The notes below the pieces were generated by a model. It ran no database searches, had not been told where the DNA came from, and saw only the letters and a program-made list of their open reading frames with translations. The translations under genes and the position numbers were made by a program. A stretch of 64,000 bases of DNA from Jhaorihella thermophila (GTDB taxonomy: Bacteria; Pseudomonadota; Alphaproteobacteria; Rhodobacterales; Rhodobacteraceae): positions 102,463 to 166,462 of the forward strand of contig NZ_FNVD01000009.1 in assembly GCF_900108275.1 (NCBI RefSeq). The letters run 5' to 3'. Every line of letters begins with the position of its first letter. Positions within the stretch are counted from its first letter, which is position 1. Of the stretch, positions 1 to 8,489 are shown piece by piece.

Positions 1-529
1 ACAGCTTTCTCGGCTGCGGGGAAGGAAAGAAGAAATCTGACCCGACGACGCCTTCGGGCTCGACAAGGACATGCGACAGACGATCCTGCGCGCGGCCGTG
101 CAACGCCATGAGGATGCCCAGTATCGCGGCGGCCGGCTTGCGCCCTCCGGCAATCGAAACATGCAGGGCGACATCGGGCTGCGAGGTGAGATCCCGCACC
201 AGCCGCGCCGCGCCCGCGGCGAACAGCGCCAGGGACCGCGCCGCGTCCATGTCGCCGCTGTCGCTGTCGATCTCCACGATTTCCGCCCGACCGGCCAGCG
301 CGTCGGCGCCGGCCACGTCCCAGGCGCGCCCCCAGGCTGCGATCTGGCCGGAGACCGGATCCGTCAGATGGTCGCGCACCGCCTCGGCTCCGCGCCGCGT
401 CGTCAGCAGGATCAGCCGCGAAGGCAGCGCCTTGCCCGCTTCGCGCAGCGCGTGCAGGGTTTCGGTCACCACCTGCGGCGACAGACCGACCGAGACCAGA
501 AGGACAGTATCGGGGACCGGCTCAGGCAT
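1..529 (-). CDS. CRISPR-associated NE0113-family (ring-nuclease-like) protein, partial
   Basis: The gene starts at ATG 529-527 and runs off the left edge, so only about 176 N-terminal residues are visible. They open with TVLLVSVGLSPQVVTETLHAL-type sequence, then a RLILLTTRRGAE segment, and later VSIAGGRKPAAAILG followed by GRAQDRLSHVLVEP and DFFFP. This order (GLSPQVVTET, then AGGRK, then QDRLSHVLV, then FF-P) is the signature of the CRISPR-associated NE0113 family (TIGR02584/PF09623), which has a CARF-like Rossmann fold and is grouped with cyclic-oligoadenylate ring nucleases of type III systems. Its start overlaps the 3' end of cas6 by 8 bases, so the two are one operon. The activity (degrading the cOA second messenger) is family inference; the C-terminal half is not in view. 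Confidence 0.82.
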   Translation of the reverse strand, partial: MPEPVPDTVLLVSVGLSPQVVTETLHALREAGKALPSRLILLTTRRGAEAVRDHLTDPVSGQIAAWGRAWDVAGADALAGRAEIVEIDSDSGDMDAARSLALFAAGAARLVRDLTSQPDVALHVSIAGGRKPAAAILGILMALHGRAQDRLSHVLVEPEGVVGSDFFFPSPQPRKL

Positions 530-1445
530 CGGGCACGATCTCCACCTGCCCAAGACCCATGCTCGTTCCCTTGCCCAGATGCATTGCAGGAAGCCAGCGC
601 GCCAACTCACCGATGCCCGGCGCATCCGCGAAATCCACCGAGACCTCGCCCACTATGCCGCCGATCGCCTGTCGGGCCTTCTGGCGTGCCGAACGGCGCA
701 CCAGCTTGCGCCAGCGCAGGTTGCGGTCCACGATGCGCACGGCGTCCGCCTCGGCCGACAGTGCCGCGAAATCCAGCGCATCGGCGCCTTGGCCGTGGAA
801 CGTCGCCATCAGCCCGACCCGCCGCAGGATCGCGCGGCCCAGCGTCGGCCCGTCCAGCGTTCCGGCATCCACCGGCCGCCCCTGCCGGGTCAGACGAACC
901 GGTGTCACGAAAACCATGCGCACCCGCTCGGGCAGCGGCGGGGGATCCTCGGCGGGCGCGGGAAGCGGATAGCCCTGCTCCGGCGTCCGGGCCGCCTGAC
1001 CGGCAACCGCGATCTCGCGCAGGGCGAACCGCGTGCGGTCGGGGCCGAAACCGCGCGCCGCGGCCTCTTCGACCGCGCGCGCGACAAAGGGCGCATCGGC
1101 CAGCGCCGCCCCGAACAGAGTCATCCGGAAATCGATCCGCTCGACGGGCTCTCCGCGCCGGTCGCGCAGATTTCCCCGCAGGACGAACGGGTGCGGCGCG
1201 CGCCGATAGCGGCCCTCGGCCGCCCAGTCCGACCGGGTCTCGAACAGACGCACATACATGCAGCCCGATTCCAGCGGGCACCCGGCGCAATCCCGCTGCC
1301 GCATCACGCAGACAAGCCGCCGCAGCGCATGTCCGAACCCGCCCCGCAACATCGATCCGTCGAAGGCCGGGGCCCGGAACGGCGCCTGCGGTTCAAGCGA
1401 GAATCTGATCCATCCGGTCTGCACGTCAAGCATGTGCCACACCAT
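522..1445 (-). CDS. cas6: CRISPR pre-crRNA endoribonuclease Cas6
   Basis: 307 residues. The N-terminal RAMP part has the RGGFGHALRR segment (about 35-43) followed by four cysteines (46, 53, 56, 62) in a CxxC-type arrangement typical of the larger Cas6 proteins annotated as precrRNA-processing RAMP Cas6. The C-terminus ends in a glycine-rich loop, GKGTSMGLG (291-299), the hallmark RNA-binding loop of Cas6. The protein should cut the long array transcript within the repeats to release crRNAs. It is transcribed away from the array with a 330-bp gap between them, and its stop overlaps the start of the ring-nuclease-family gene. An internal ATG at 1433 is an alternative start. Catalytic residues cannot be assigned by eye in this diverse family. 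Confidence 0.85.
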   Translation of the reverse strand: MVWHMLDVQTGWIRFSLEPQAPFRAPAFDGSMLRGGFGHALRRLVCVMRQRDCAGCPLESGCMYVRLFETRSDWAAEGRYRRAPHPFVLRGNLRDRRGEPVERIDFRMTLFGAALADAPFVARAVEEAAARGFGPDRTRFALREIAVAGQAARTPEQGYPLPAPAEDPPPLPERVRMVFVTPVRLTRQGRPVDAGTLDGPTLGRAILRRVGLMATFHGQGADALDFAALSAEADAVRIVDRNLRWRKLVRRSARQKARQAIGGIVGEVSVDFADAPGIGELARWLPAMHLGKGTSMGLGQVEIVPDA

Positions 1446-1777
1446 ACGAAAACACGATATGGGCGCAAGAGCGTATCGTGTCGAGACAAGCTTGTCGTCG
1501 CCGGCCCGATGAGTATGGGGGTGAGGATGGGCTTGTCAGACCGGTCCTGGCGGACTAGCCTCTGGGCAGCCCGGGCGGCCGGGCGATCGCGTCCGGGCGG
1601 AAGGCTCCGGAACAAGGGCGGAAAATCTTTCGCAGTTCGGCGTGATCGGCTCTTTGAAAACAAAGGATTTTTTCCGGCGATGGAGGTGCTTTTCCGTCAC
1701 AAGTCCGGCGAGTCGCGGACGTTTTCGCAATTCGTCCGAAAACCTCTTTGGCAACAGTCACTTGCCAGGGGGGGTCA
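1446..1777 (+). promoter_or_regulatory. CRISPR leader and divergent promoter region
   Basis: No gene is seen in these 332 bases between the divergent cas6 start and the first CRISPR repeat. The right part (about 1645-1765) is richer in A/T than the surroundings (GAAAACAAAGGATTTTTT, GACGTTTTCGCAATTC), as expected of a leader that drives array transcription. The left position of the leader fits the array polarity, because the degenerate terminal repeat is at the opposite end. No convincing -35/-10 pair was assigned. Confidence 0.5.
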
Positions 1778-2455
1778 GTCGAAAGACATGCCCCGCTTCC
1801 AAGGGGATTGAGACGCCCTAAGCAACTGAATGATTCTGCGCGTGGTCGGTCGAAAGACATGCCCCGCTTCCAAGGGGATTGAGACGTGCCGAGGTGCGTG
1901 ACGTCGAAGTCGGCCTCGGTCGAAAGACATGCCCCGCTTCCAAGGGGATTGAGACAGCTTGTGGAGTTTGTGCGGCCGGTGCAGTCGTGGTCGAAAGACA
2001 TGCCCCGCTTCCAAGGGGATTGAGACCGCTCCATGGCCTCTATGGCCATTTCGTATCCGTCGAAAGACATGCCCCGCTTCCAAGGGGATTGAGACTGATT
2101 TGAATTTTTTGAGCGCGCAATCTCAATGCGGTCGAAAGACATGCCCCGCTTCCAAGGGGATTGAGACGGCTGCGTCAAGAGCCTGCGAAGCGGGAATTTC
2201 CGTCGAAAGACATGCCCCGCTTCCAAGGGGATTGAGACCGGTAGTCCTCGTGGATCAACGTCTCACCGTATTTCGTCGAAAGACATGCCCCGCTTCCAAG
2301 GGGATTGAGACGCCGCGAACGCGGCAGCTGCACTTTCCAAGGCCCGTCGAAAGACATGCCCCGCTTCCAAGGGGATTGAGACTCCACGTCGGCCTGCGAA
2401 AACTCGTCTAGGAAGAACGTCGAAAGACATGCCCCGCTTCCAAGGGGATTGAGAG
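1778..2455 (+). CRISPR. CRISPR array, 10 repeats and 9 spacers
   Basis: Ten copies of a 37-base repeat begin at 1778, 1849, 1919, 1990, 2059, 2131, 2202, 2275, 2346 and 2419. It starts GTCGAAAGACATG, has a short CCCC-N8-GGGG inverted repeat in the middle and ends ATTGAGAC. Copies 1-9 are identical by eye; copy 10 (2419-2455) ends GAGAG instead of GAGAC, marking the leader-distal end. Spacers are 34, 33, 34, 32, 35, 34, 36, 34 and 36 bases. The variable spacer length, the ATTGA(A/G)AC-like 3' end and the neighbouring cas6 and NE0113-type genes fit a type III (or I/III hybrid) system. Transcription is inferred to run rightward, giving crRNAs with an 8-base ATTGAGAC handle. No cas1/cas2 lies in the visible part. 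Confidence 0.97.
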
Positions 2456-2672
2456 GCGCTGATGTTCCGCACGCCAAGGTAGGTGCAATGCACCGCGAAG
2501 CCCTCGCCGCCGTCAATCCGCGCTACCATCGCGGGCAGGCGCGTGCCGGTGGGGTGCGGTGCCGCTTCGTAAAAGCGGATCGTCGCGCCATCGGGCAGAT
2601 CAAGGTAGCGGTTGCGCAGGTAGGTTTGCACCAGCGTGCCGCGCGCGGGCTTGCGCTCGGGCCGGTCATGAG
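2456..2672 (-). pseudogene. Fragment of a phage/plasmid-type primase (DUF7146/Toprim-like) gene
   Basis: Reading leftward, the frame gives RKPARGTLVQTYLRNRYLDL, then a TIRFYEAAPHPTGTRLPAMVAR segment and GGEGFAVHCTYLGVRNIS, ending exactly where the last CRISPR repeat begins. The pattern (GT--TYLR-R---LP, RF-----HP-G-RLPAMVA, G-AVH-TYL) matches the DUF7146 region of phage and integrative-element primase/helicase proteins. A stop lies just upstream (TGA about 2670-2672), and there is no start codon of its own and no C-terminal part. It is therefore a remnant about 70 residues long, cut at its downstream side by the array. Confidence 0.6.
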
Positions 2673-2777
2673 CATAGCTTCAGGCCTGTGTCCTGGCCCT
2701 CCTTGCTTGGACTTGGGTGTCCGGTCAAAATAAGGGCCGGTTCACGGGCCTTGGAAATTGGCGATACGGGGAACGGG

Positions 2778-3088
2778 ATGAAGATCAAGACAAAGGAAGT
2801 TCGCATCGCCAAAGGCGTATCGCAAACTGAACTGGCAAAACGGACCGGCCTATCCCGGCCATATCTCTCACAACTTGAAAGCGGTGTACGCAACCTTTCC
2901 GCGCGACACCAGGCCAAGATCGCGGAGCCCTCGGCGTCGATGCTCGGGAATTGATCGACTTCCGCGCGCCCGACCCGTCTGACGAGGATCTTATCCTGGC
3001 GGCGTTTCGGACACTGAAGCCAGAGCAGCGTCGAGCATGGCTCGACATGGCGCGGGTAGCGATCGGCCAAATCGACCGCGACGCATGA
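2778..3088 (+). pseudogene. XRE-family regulator, frameshifted
   Basis: ATG 2778 opens a helix-turn-helix of the XRE/Cro type (KGVSQTELAKRTGLSRPYLS, then QLESGVRNLSARHQ, about residues 13-46), which ends at a TGA at 2952-2954 as a 58-residue product. One base deletion near 2927-2930 explains this. In the next frame the family sequence resumes (ALGVDARELIDF, then PDPSDEDLILAAFRTL and EQRRAWLDMARVAI) and runs to the stop at 3086-3088. The repaired protein would be about 103 residues, the usual size for these small phage-type repressors. The short form still contains the whole HTH, so residual DNA binding is possible. It lies in the island between the CRISPR array and tRNA-Leu. Confidence 0.75.
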
Positions 3089-3429
3089 ACGGGCGATTCT
3101 GCTGGGCGCTCATTACGCTGCAGCAGCATGCGAAATCACCCCGCCGCAACCCGATTCTCGCGCTATCCGGCGGCCGATAGCCCATCATGTTTGACGTAAG
3201 CGCCTCTACTCGATCAGCCGATACAAGGCATATCGGCTGAATCGGATGGGCCTGCTCAATTTCTACAAGATTGGATGGCTCGTCTCTGGTGGGGGAGACC
3301 GAGGTCGAGGCGTCGATCGAGTCCGACGCGATGCAGGCGTAGCGCGCACCACATGGGGGCCAGAATGGGGGCCGGATCGCCTCGGCCCTTTTTGTTCCCG
3401 AGAATTTTCATGTAGTTACCAGAGAATAA
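3089..3429. other. Gene-poor stretch, possible integrase tail
   Basis: No intact gene is seen. On the plus strand at about 3286-3342 a frame reads LVGETEVEASIESDAMQA then stop, about 90 bases before the tRNA-Leu 3' end. This looks like the C-terminal tail of a tyrosine integrase, but no catalytic motif is left, so the assignment is weak. The CCGATA...TATCGG inverted motif at about 3213-3236 is the only other structure noticed. Confidence 0.3.
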
Positions 3430-3514
3430 TGGTGCGGGCGGTGGGACTCGAACCCACACGGGCCAGGCCCTTCGGATTTTAAGTCCGATATGTCTACCAT
3501 TCCATCACGCCCGC
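3430..3514 (-). tRNA. tRNA-Leu(UAA)
   Basis: The minus strand folds as a class II tRNA. The acceptor arm GCGGGCG pairs with CGCCCGC, and CCA is encoded at 3432-3430. The anticodon arm TCGGA-CTTAAAA-TCCGA gives anticodon TAA. It has a long variable arm (GGGCC...GGCCC) and a T arm with GGTTCGAGTCCC inside GTGGG/CCCAC. Length is 85 including CCA. It sits at the border between the accessory island on the left and core genes on the right, the usual place for an integration site. Confidence 0.95.
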
Positions 3515-3569
3515 ACGCGCCCCGGGTCGGTGCCGGGTGCGGCATCTCTAACCGCTGCAACGGGCAAGC

Positions 3570-4598
3570 TCAATCGGCTTTGCCGCCCTCGTCTCCGCTG
3601 ATCGCGGCGCGGATCTCTCCGACACCCAGGCACGCCGGCCCGCCCGACTCGGCGCGGCGCACCAGTCCCGCGACCGCCCGGCAGATCGGCGTCGGCACGC
3701 CGTGACGCGCGCCCAGCGCGATGATCCGGCCTTGAAGGCTGTCGATCTCGGTCGGCCGGCGCTGCATCAGATCGTGGGCCATCGAACTGCGCGCCTCGGC
3801 GTCGATGGTCAGCGCACGGGCGGCGATGCGCGCAAACAGGAAGGTGGGCAGGCACAGCAGGCGCGGCGTGAGCCACAGCGGAATCGGCGTGGCGGGCTTC
3901 GCGGGGATGCCTGCGGCAGCCAGCACCGCCAGCGCCTCGGCCATCTGGTCGGCCATCAGCCGCCGCCAGTCGCGGTCCATCAGCTGGGCGCGCAACGGCA
4001 GGCCCGACAGCGCGTTGAGCGCGTTGTTGAGGTTCATCAGCAGCTTGCCCCACTGGATCGCGGCGATCTCGGGGCTTTCGGAGACGGGCAGCCCGTTGAC
4101 GGAGAGAAGCCCGGCCAGCCCCCCCTGCCCCGCGCCGATCACGATGTCGCCCGAGCTTGCCCGGTGCCAGCGGCCCGGACCCGCCGGCACCACGTTGAAG
4201 GGCACCATGCCCGCGCGCACGTCGCGCCCGGGAAGCGCCGCGCGCAGGAGGTCGGCATTTTCCACCCCGTTCTGGAGGCTCACCACCACCGCGACCGGCG
4301 GCGCGTGATCGGCGATCAGCCGGGCCATGTCGGGGGTGGCGGGGGTCTTGACCGTGACCAGCACCACGTCGGCCCCGGTCAGGCCGGCGGGATCCTCGGT
4401 CAGGGCCAGCCGGTCGGCGGGCAGGCGGACATCGAGCCCCGCGAAATCCGTCAGATGCAGACCCTGCGCCCGAATGTCGTCGAGGATCCGCGCCCGCCCA
4501 AGAAGCGTGACGCGATGCCCGCCCGCCGCCATCAGGCCGCCGACGAAACAGCCGATGCTGCCCGCGCCGGCGACCACGATATGGGACGAGCCGGGCAT
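3570..4598 (-). CDS. panE: 2-dehydropantoate 2-reductase (ketopantoate reductase)
   Basis: 342 residues. NADPH-dependent reduction of ketopantoate to pantoate in pantothenate/CoA synthesis, cytoplasmic. The N-terminal Rossmann motif is GAGSIG (11-16). The central segment KLLMNLNNALNAL carries the conserved lysine and asparagine, and SSMAHDL followed by TEIDSLQG matches the family's C-terminal signature. Length is slightly above the usual 300. Seven bases separate it from the upstream argF, so it is probably the last gene of the argD-argF-panE run. Members of this fold also act on other 2-keto acids, so the exact substrate is an inference. Confidence 0.85.
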   Translation of the reverse strand: MPGSSHIVVAGAGSIGCFVGGLMAAGGHRVTLLGRARILDDIRAQGLHLTDFAGLDVRLPADRLALTEDPAGLTGADVVLVTVKTPATPDMARLIADHAPPVAVVVSLQNGVENADLLRAALPGRDVRAGMVPFNVVPAGPGRWHRASSGDIVIGAGQGGLAGLLSVNGLPVSESPEIAAIQWGKLLMNLNNALNALSGLPLRAQLMDRDWRRLMADQMAEALAVLAAAGIPAKPATPIPLWLTPRLLCLPTFLFARIAARALTIDAEARSSMAHDLMQRRPTEIDSLQGRIIALGARHGVPTPICRAVAGLVRRAESGGPACLGVGEIRAAISGDEGGKAD

Positions 4599-4605
4599 GG
4601 CGCCG

Positions 4606-5532
4606 TCAGACCCCGAGGCACCAGCGCATGATCGCCTTTTGCGCGTGCAGGCGGTTCTCGGCCTCGTCGAAGATCACCGAATGCGGCCCGTCCATCACCG
4701 CGCTGGTGGCCTCTTCCTCGCGATGGGCGGGCAGGCAGTGCATGAACAGCGCGTCGGGCTTGGCGTGGGACATCAGTTCCTCGTTCACCTGGTAGGGCCG
4801 CAGCAGGTTGTGGCGGCGTTCCCGCGTGGACTGGGCGTCGTGCATGCTGACCCAGGTGTCGGTGACCACGAGATCGGCGCCCTCGACCGCCTTTGCCGGG
4901 TCGCGTTCGACCACCACCTTGCTGCCCTTCTGCCGGGCGAAGCCGATGAATTCGTCCTCGGGGTCGAACTGGGCCGGGCCGGTGAAGGTGAGGTCGAAGC
5001 CGAACTGCCCCGCCGCGTGCAGGAAGGAGGCGCAGACATTGTTGCCGTCGCCGCACCAGACCACCTTTTTCCCGGCAATCGGGCCGCGGTGTTCCTCGTA
5101 GGTCATCACGTCGGCCATGATCTGACAGGGATGGGTGCGGTCGGTGAGCCCGTTGATCACCGGCACGTCGGCATATTCCGCCATCTCCAGCAGCACGCTT
5201 TCGTCGAAGGTGCGGATCATGATGAGGTCCACATAGCGGCTGAGCACGCGGGCGGTGTCGGCGATGGTTTCGCCGTGGCCGAGTTGCATGTCACTGCCCG
5301 AAAGCACCATGGTCTGACCGCCCATCTGGCGCACGCCCACGTCGAAGGAGACGCGGGTCCGCGTGGAGGGCTTTTCGAAGATAAGCGCGACCATGTGGCC
5401 GGCCAGAGGCTGTTCGTCGTCGGGGGCGCCCCGCTTGCGGCCCTTGCGCGCCTGTTTCATCGTTTCGGCCTTGTCGAGGATGACCCGCAGGTCGGCCGGT
5501 TCGGTCTTGTGGATGTCGAGAAAGTGGTTCAT
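4606..5532 (-). CDS. argF: Ornithine carbamoyltransferase
   Basis: 308 residues. Converts ornithine and carbamoyl phosphate to citrulline in arginine synthesis, cytoplasmic trimer. Carbamoyl-phosphate motif [10 protein letters not shown] (residues about 54-63), THPCQ (about 133-137) and the ornithine-binding MHCLPAHR near residue 270 are all present. Length is normal. It follows argD on the same strand with a 76-base gap that holds one copy of the dispersed hairpin element. Confidence 0.96.
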   Translation of the reverse strand: MNHFLDIHKTEPADLRVILDKAETMKQARKGRKRGAPDDEQPLAGHMVALIFEKPSTRTRVSFDVGVRQMGGQTMVLSGSDMQLGHGETIADTARVLSRYVDLIMIRTFDESVLLEMAEYADVPVINGLTDRTHPCQIMADVMTYEEHRGPIAGKKVVWCGDGNNVCASFLHAAGQFGFDLTFTGPAQFDPEDEFIGFARQKGSKVVVERDPAKAVEGADLVVTDTWVSMHDAQSTRERRHNLLRPYQVNEELMSHAKPDALFMHCLPAHREEEATSAVMDGPHSVIFDEAENRLHAQKAIMRWCLGV

Positions 5533-5558
5533 GTCGTATCGCTTTTCCTTGGGCGAAG

Positions 5559-5608
5559 GCCGGGGGCGCTGCCCCCGGACCCCCGGGATATTTTCAGCAA
5601 GAGGAAGA
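5559..5608 (-). repeat. Dispersed intergenic hairpin element, copy A
   Basis: The plus strand has a GGGGGC-GCT-GCCCCC hairpin, then CCCCCGGGATATTTT and CAGCAAGAGGAAG. Read on the minus strand the element starts one base after the argD stop codon. It is one of seven related copies in this window. Confidence 0.8.
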
Positions 5609-6793
5609 TCAGGAGGGTTCGAGCCGCGAAGCGGCGCGGTCGAGGCGGGCGACGGCCTCGGAGATTTCCTCGTCCGAAATGGTCAGGGGCGGCAGCAGGC
5701 GCACCACGTTGTCGGCCGCCGGCACGGTGAGGATCTGCTCGTCGTAGCCCGCGGCGACGAGGTCGGTATTGGCGGCCTTGCATTTCAGCCCCAGCATGAG
5801 GCCCGCGCCGCGCACCTCATCAAGGATGTCCGGGTGCGCGGCCACCAGGGCTTCGAGCTTCTGGCGCAGAAGGCCCCCCTTGCGGCCCACTTCGGCGAGG
5901 AAGGCCGGATCCGCGACCCGGTCGAACACCGCACAGCCCACCGCGCAGCCCAGCGGGTTGCCGCCATAGGTGGAGCCGTGGGTGCCCGCGGTCATGCCGC
6001 GCGCGGCCTCTTCGGTGGCCAGCACCGCGCCCAGCGGGAAGCCGCCGCCGATGCCCTTGGCCACCATCATGATGTCGGGCGCGATCCCCGCCCATTCATG
6101 GGCAAAGAGCCGCCCCGTGCGGCCCATGCCGCATTGCACCTCGTCGAGGATCAGCAGAAGGCCGTGCTCGTCGCAGATCGCGCGGATCTCGCGCAAGGCC
6201 GCATCGGGCAGCGGGCGGATGCCGCCTTCGCCCTGGACGGGCTCAACGATCACCGCGCCGGTGGTTTCGGTGATCGCCGCCCGCAGCGCCTCCGTGTCGC
6301 CCCAGGGCAGGTGGACGAATCCCGGCAGCAGCGGGGCGAAGCCGCGGGTGAGCTTCTCGCCCCCCGCCGCCGCGATCCCGGCCGAGGAGCGGCCGTGAAA
6401 CGCGCCTTCGAAGGCGATGATGTCGGTGCGCTCGGGCCGGCCGTGATCGTGCCAGTACTTGCGCGCCATCTTGACCGCCAGTTCGCAGGCCTCGGTGCCG
6501 GAATTGGTGAAGAACACCGTGTCGGCGAAGGTATGTTCCACGAGCCGGTCGGCCAACGCCTGCTGTTGCGGGATCCGGTAGAGGTTCGAGACATGCCAGA
6601 GCTTTTGCGCCTGTTCGGTCAGCGCGGCCACCAGGTCGGGATGCGCATGGCCCAGCGCGTTCACCGCGATCCCCGCGCCGAGGTCGAGGAAACGTCGGCC
6701 GTCCGCCTCCACCAGCCAGGAGCCTTCGCCCGAAACGAAGGAGAGCGGCGCGCGGTTGTAGGTCGGCATGACGGACGGGATCATTCTGTGCAT
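5609..6793 (-). CDS. argD: Acetylornithine aminotransferase
   Basis: 394 residues. PLP-dependent transamination of N-acetylglutamate semialdehyde in arginine synthesis; many such enzymes also serve lysine synthesis. The PLP lysine lies in [16 protein letters not shown] (residues about 240-255). [17 protein letters not shown] (about 93-109) binds the cofactor phosphate, and [13 protein letters not shown] (about 209-221) has the conserved aspartate. The first gene of an argD-argF-panE minus-strand run. Confidence 0.95.
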   Translation of the reverse strand: MHRMIPSVMPTYNRAPLSFVSGEGSWLVEADGRRFLDLGAGIAVNALGHAHPDLVAALTEQAQKLWHVSNLYRIPQQQALADRLVEHTFADTVFFTNSGTEACELAVKMARKYWHDHGRPERTDIIAFEGAFHGRSSAGIAAAGGEKLTRGFAPLLPGFVHLPWGDTEALRAAITETTGAVIVEPVQGEGGIRPLPDAALREIRAICDEHGLLLILDEVQCGMGRTGRLFAHEWAGIAPDIMMVAKGIGGGFPLGAVLATEEAARGMTAGTHGSTYGGNPLGCAVGCAVFDRVADPAFLAEVGRKGGLLRQKLEALVAAHPDILDEVRGAGLMLGLKCKAANTDLVAAGYDEQILTVPAADNVVRLLPPLTISDEEISEAVARLDRAASRLEPS

Positions 6794-7167
6794 CCTCTTT
6801 GCAGCATGGACCCAGTGAGTGCATCACCAGGGCCGGTTTCGTCAATGAAAAGGGTGGATTGGGCGCCGGAATTCAGGCGCGGGTGATCGATGCGCGCTCA
6901 GGCGGCGCGGCGTCGGCGTCGGTTCGCGATGATGTGGTGCCGTTCGATCATGGCGGACGTCATAGCGCGGCTTGCCCGTCAGGAAAAGGGAAAAGTTCGC
7001 CGCCCCCGCCGCGACAACGGCGCGCGCCCCGGCCCGGCATTCCCGAAGGCCGGGAGACCCGCGGTCCCTTGTAACTCGGCGCGGCGTGACTAGAATAAGA
7101 GGTGATCGCGAAATTGACGGAGCGGCCTGCCGTGGCGGAGCCGCTCTTGAGCTTTGAAAGGGTGCCC
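6794..7167. other. argD-gcrA divergent intergenic region
   Basis: No gene seen in these 374 bases. The right end holds the putative gcrA promoter. The left end should carry the argD promoter, which I could not pinpoint. Confidence 0.5.
7069..7096 (+). promoter_or_regulatory. Putative sigma-70 promoter of gcrA
   Basis: TTGTAA (7069-7074), 16-base spacer, TAGAAT (7091-7096), about 70 bases before the gcrA start. The match is better than elsewhere in this GC-rich gap. Confidence 0.5.
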
Positions 7168-7755
7168 ATGTCCTGGACTGACGAGCGTGTCGAACTGCTC
7201 AAGAAAATGTGGAGCGAAGGCCAGTCGGCCAGCCAGATTGCCAAGGAGCTTGGCGGTGTCACCCGCAATGCGGTGATCGGCAAGGTGCACCGGCTGGGCC
7301 TGTCGAACCGATCGGGCGGGACGTCACAGGCGGCGGCCAAGCCCGAGGCCAAGGCCAAGCCCGAACCCAAGGCCAAGGCAGCCCCCGCCGAGACCAAGCC
7401 CGCGCCCAAGCCCGAGCCGCGCACCGAACCGGCCCGCCCCGCGGCGGCCGAATCGAGGCCCGCGACGCCCGCGCGCAAGCCGATCGTGCCCGCCGGCCAG
7501 CCGCTGCCGCCGCAGCCCTCGGCCAACGAGATCAGCCCCGAGGCGCTGGCCAAGGTGCATGAGGTCGAGAAGAAGGCGCGCAAGCTGACGCTGATGGAAC
7601 TGACCGAGCGCACCTGCAAATGGCCCGTGGGCGACCCCGCGACCGAGGATTTCTGGTTCTGCGGCCTGCCCGCGCAGCCGGGCAAGCCCTATTGCGAGGC
7701 GCATGTGGGCGTGGCCTTTCAGCCGATGAGCGCGCGCCGCGACCGGCGGCGCTGA
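7168..7755 (+). CDS. gcrA: Cell-cycle regulator GcrA
   Basis: 195 residues. Alphaproteobacterial transcription factor that binds sigma-70 RNA polymerase and promoters carrying CcrM-methylated GANTC sites. The N-terminal DNA-binding part WTDERVELLKKMW, then SASQIAKELGGVTRNAVIGK (residues 3-45), is nearly identical to the family. A lysine/alanine/proline-rich linker (about 55-125) follows. The C-terminal part, CKWPVGDP then FWFCGLPAQPGKPYCEAHV, is the sigma-interacting domain. The start MSWTDERV is chosen because GAAAGG precedes it; a longer in-frame start exists at 7102. Its 3' end overlaps tyrA on the other strand. Confidence 0.92.
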   Translation: MSWTDERVELLKKMWSEGQSASQIAKELGGVTRNAVIGKVHRLGLSNRSGGTSQAAAKPEAKAKPEPKAKAAPAETKPAPKPEPRTEPARPAAAESRPATPARKPIVPAGQPLPPQPSANEISPEALAKVHEVEKKARKLTLMELTERTCKWPVGDPATEDFWFCGLPAQPGKPYCEAHVGVAFQPMSARRDRRR

Positions 7756-8489
7756 TCCTCGCCCCCGGCGTCGCCGGATTCGAAACGTCGCGCCACCGCC
7801 GCCGCGGTGGCGAAGAAACGGTCGCGCACGGGCCGCGCATGCGGGTTGGCGGTTTCGATCGCCGCCAGCACGCCGGGCGGGTCGCCGCGCACCATGTCGA
7901 TGGCCTCCATGAGCCGGGCGTAGCTCGCCGTGGTCATGCGGCCGGGCAAGGGTTCCATTTCGACCAGCACCCGCGCGATCAGATGGGTGAGCCCCTGCAC
8001 CACGGCGGCCTCGCGGTCATGGGCGTCGGGCGTGGTCAGGATCACCCGCAGCCCCAGCACGCGGCGCAGGAAGGCGGCGATGCGCAGATGCGCGCGCCCC
8101 CGCACCGGGCAGACCGCGATATTGCGCCCCGTGATCCCGTCGCGCGCGCTTTGCGGGCCGAACAGGGGATGGGTGCCGACGATCTGCACATGGGCCGGCA
8201 GGGTCTGCTGCATCACCCGGGCCGGCTCGATCTTGACCGAACCCACGTCCACCACCAACGTGCCGGGACGCAGATGCGGGGCGATGGCGGCGCAGGTTTC
8301 GGCCATCGCGGCCACCGGCACGGCGAGGATCACGATGTCGCAGGCCGCCGCCCGTTCCGGCGGGGCGCTGTCGTGGTGGACCGGGTCGTGGACGGTCAGC
8401 GGAAAATGCGGGCCGAGATGGCGCAGAATCAGCCGGCCGAAGGCGCCGAGGCCGAACAGGCCGATGGTGGGTGTGCGTGGTGTGCTCAT
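7719..8489 (-). CDS. tyrA: Prephenate/arogenate dehydrogenase
   Basis: 256 residues from MSTPRTPTIG. The NAD(P) motif GLFGLGAFGR is at residues 9-18. DIVILAVPVAAM follows, and THPLFGPQSA (about 115-124) is the conserved substrate-binding region of TyrA proteins; a late QGLTHLIARVL segment also matches. The enzyme makes hydroxyphenylpyruvate or tyrosine from prephenate or arogenate. The ORF could start upstream at 8546, but the chosen ATG has a GGGAAAG ribosome site. The stop lies 37 bases inside gcrA on the opposite strand. Confidence 0.82.
   Translation of the reverse strand: MSTPRTPTIGLFGLGAFGRLILRHLGPHFPLTVHDPVHHDSAPPERAAACDIVILAVPVAAMAETCAAIAPHLRPGTLVVDVGSVKIEPARVMQQTLPAHVQIVGTHPLFGPQSARDGITGRNIAVCPVRGRAHLRIAAFLRRVLGLRVILTTPDAHDREAAVVQGLTHLIARVLVEMEPLPGRMTTASYARLMEAIDMVRGDPPGVLAAIETANPHARPVRDRFFATAAAVARRFESGDAGGEDQRRRSRRALIG

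Noticed and set aside
71..1811. Long plus-strand open frames opposite cas6
   Set aside because: Proline/arginine-rich shadow frames with no family similarity; the minus strand carries the real Cas6 and ring-nuclease-family frames.
1815..2418. Spacers directed at the window's own genes, including the GTA cluster
   Set aside because: No spacer matched other parts of the window when read by eye on both strands, though a computed search would be needed to be sure.
1775..2631. Open frames with a repeated SPWKRGMSF or CPASKGIET motif
   Set aside because: They are translations of the CRISPR repeats, not a repeat protein.
3246..3482. A 78-residue frame running into the tRNA
   Set aside because: It reads through tRNA-Leu on the opposite strand; GLEPTRARPFGF is the well-known false translation of tRNA sequence.
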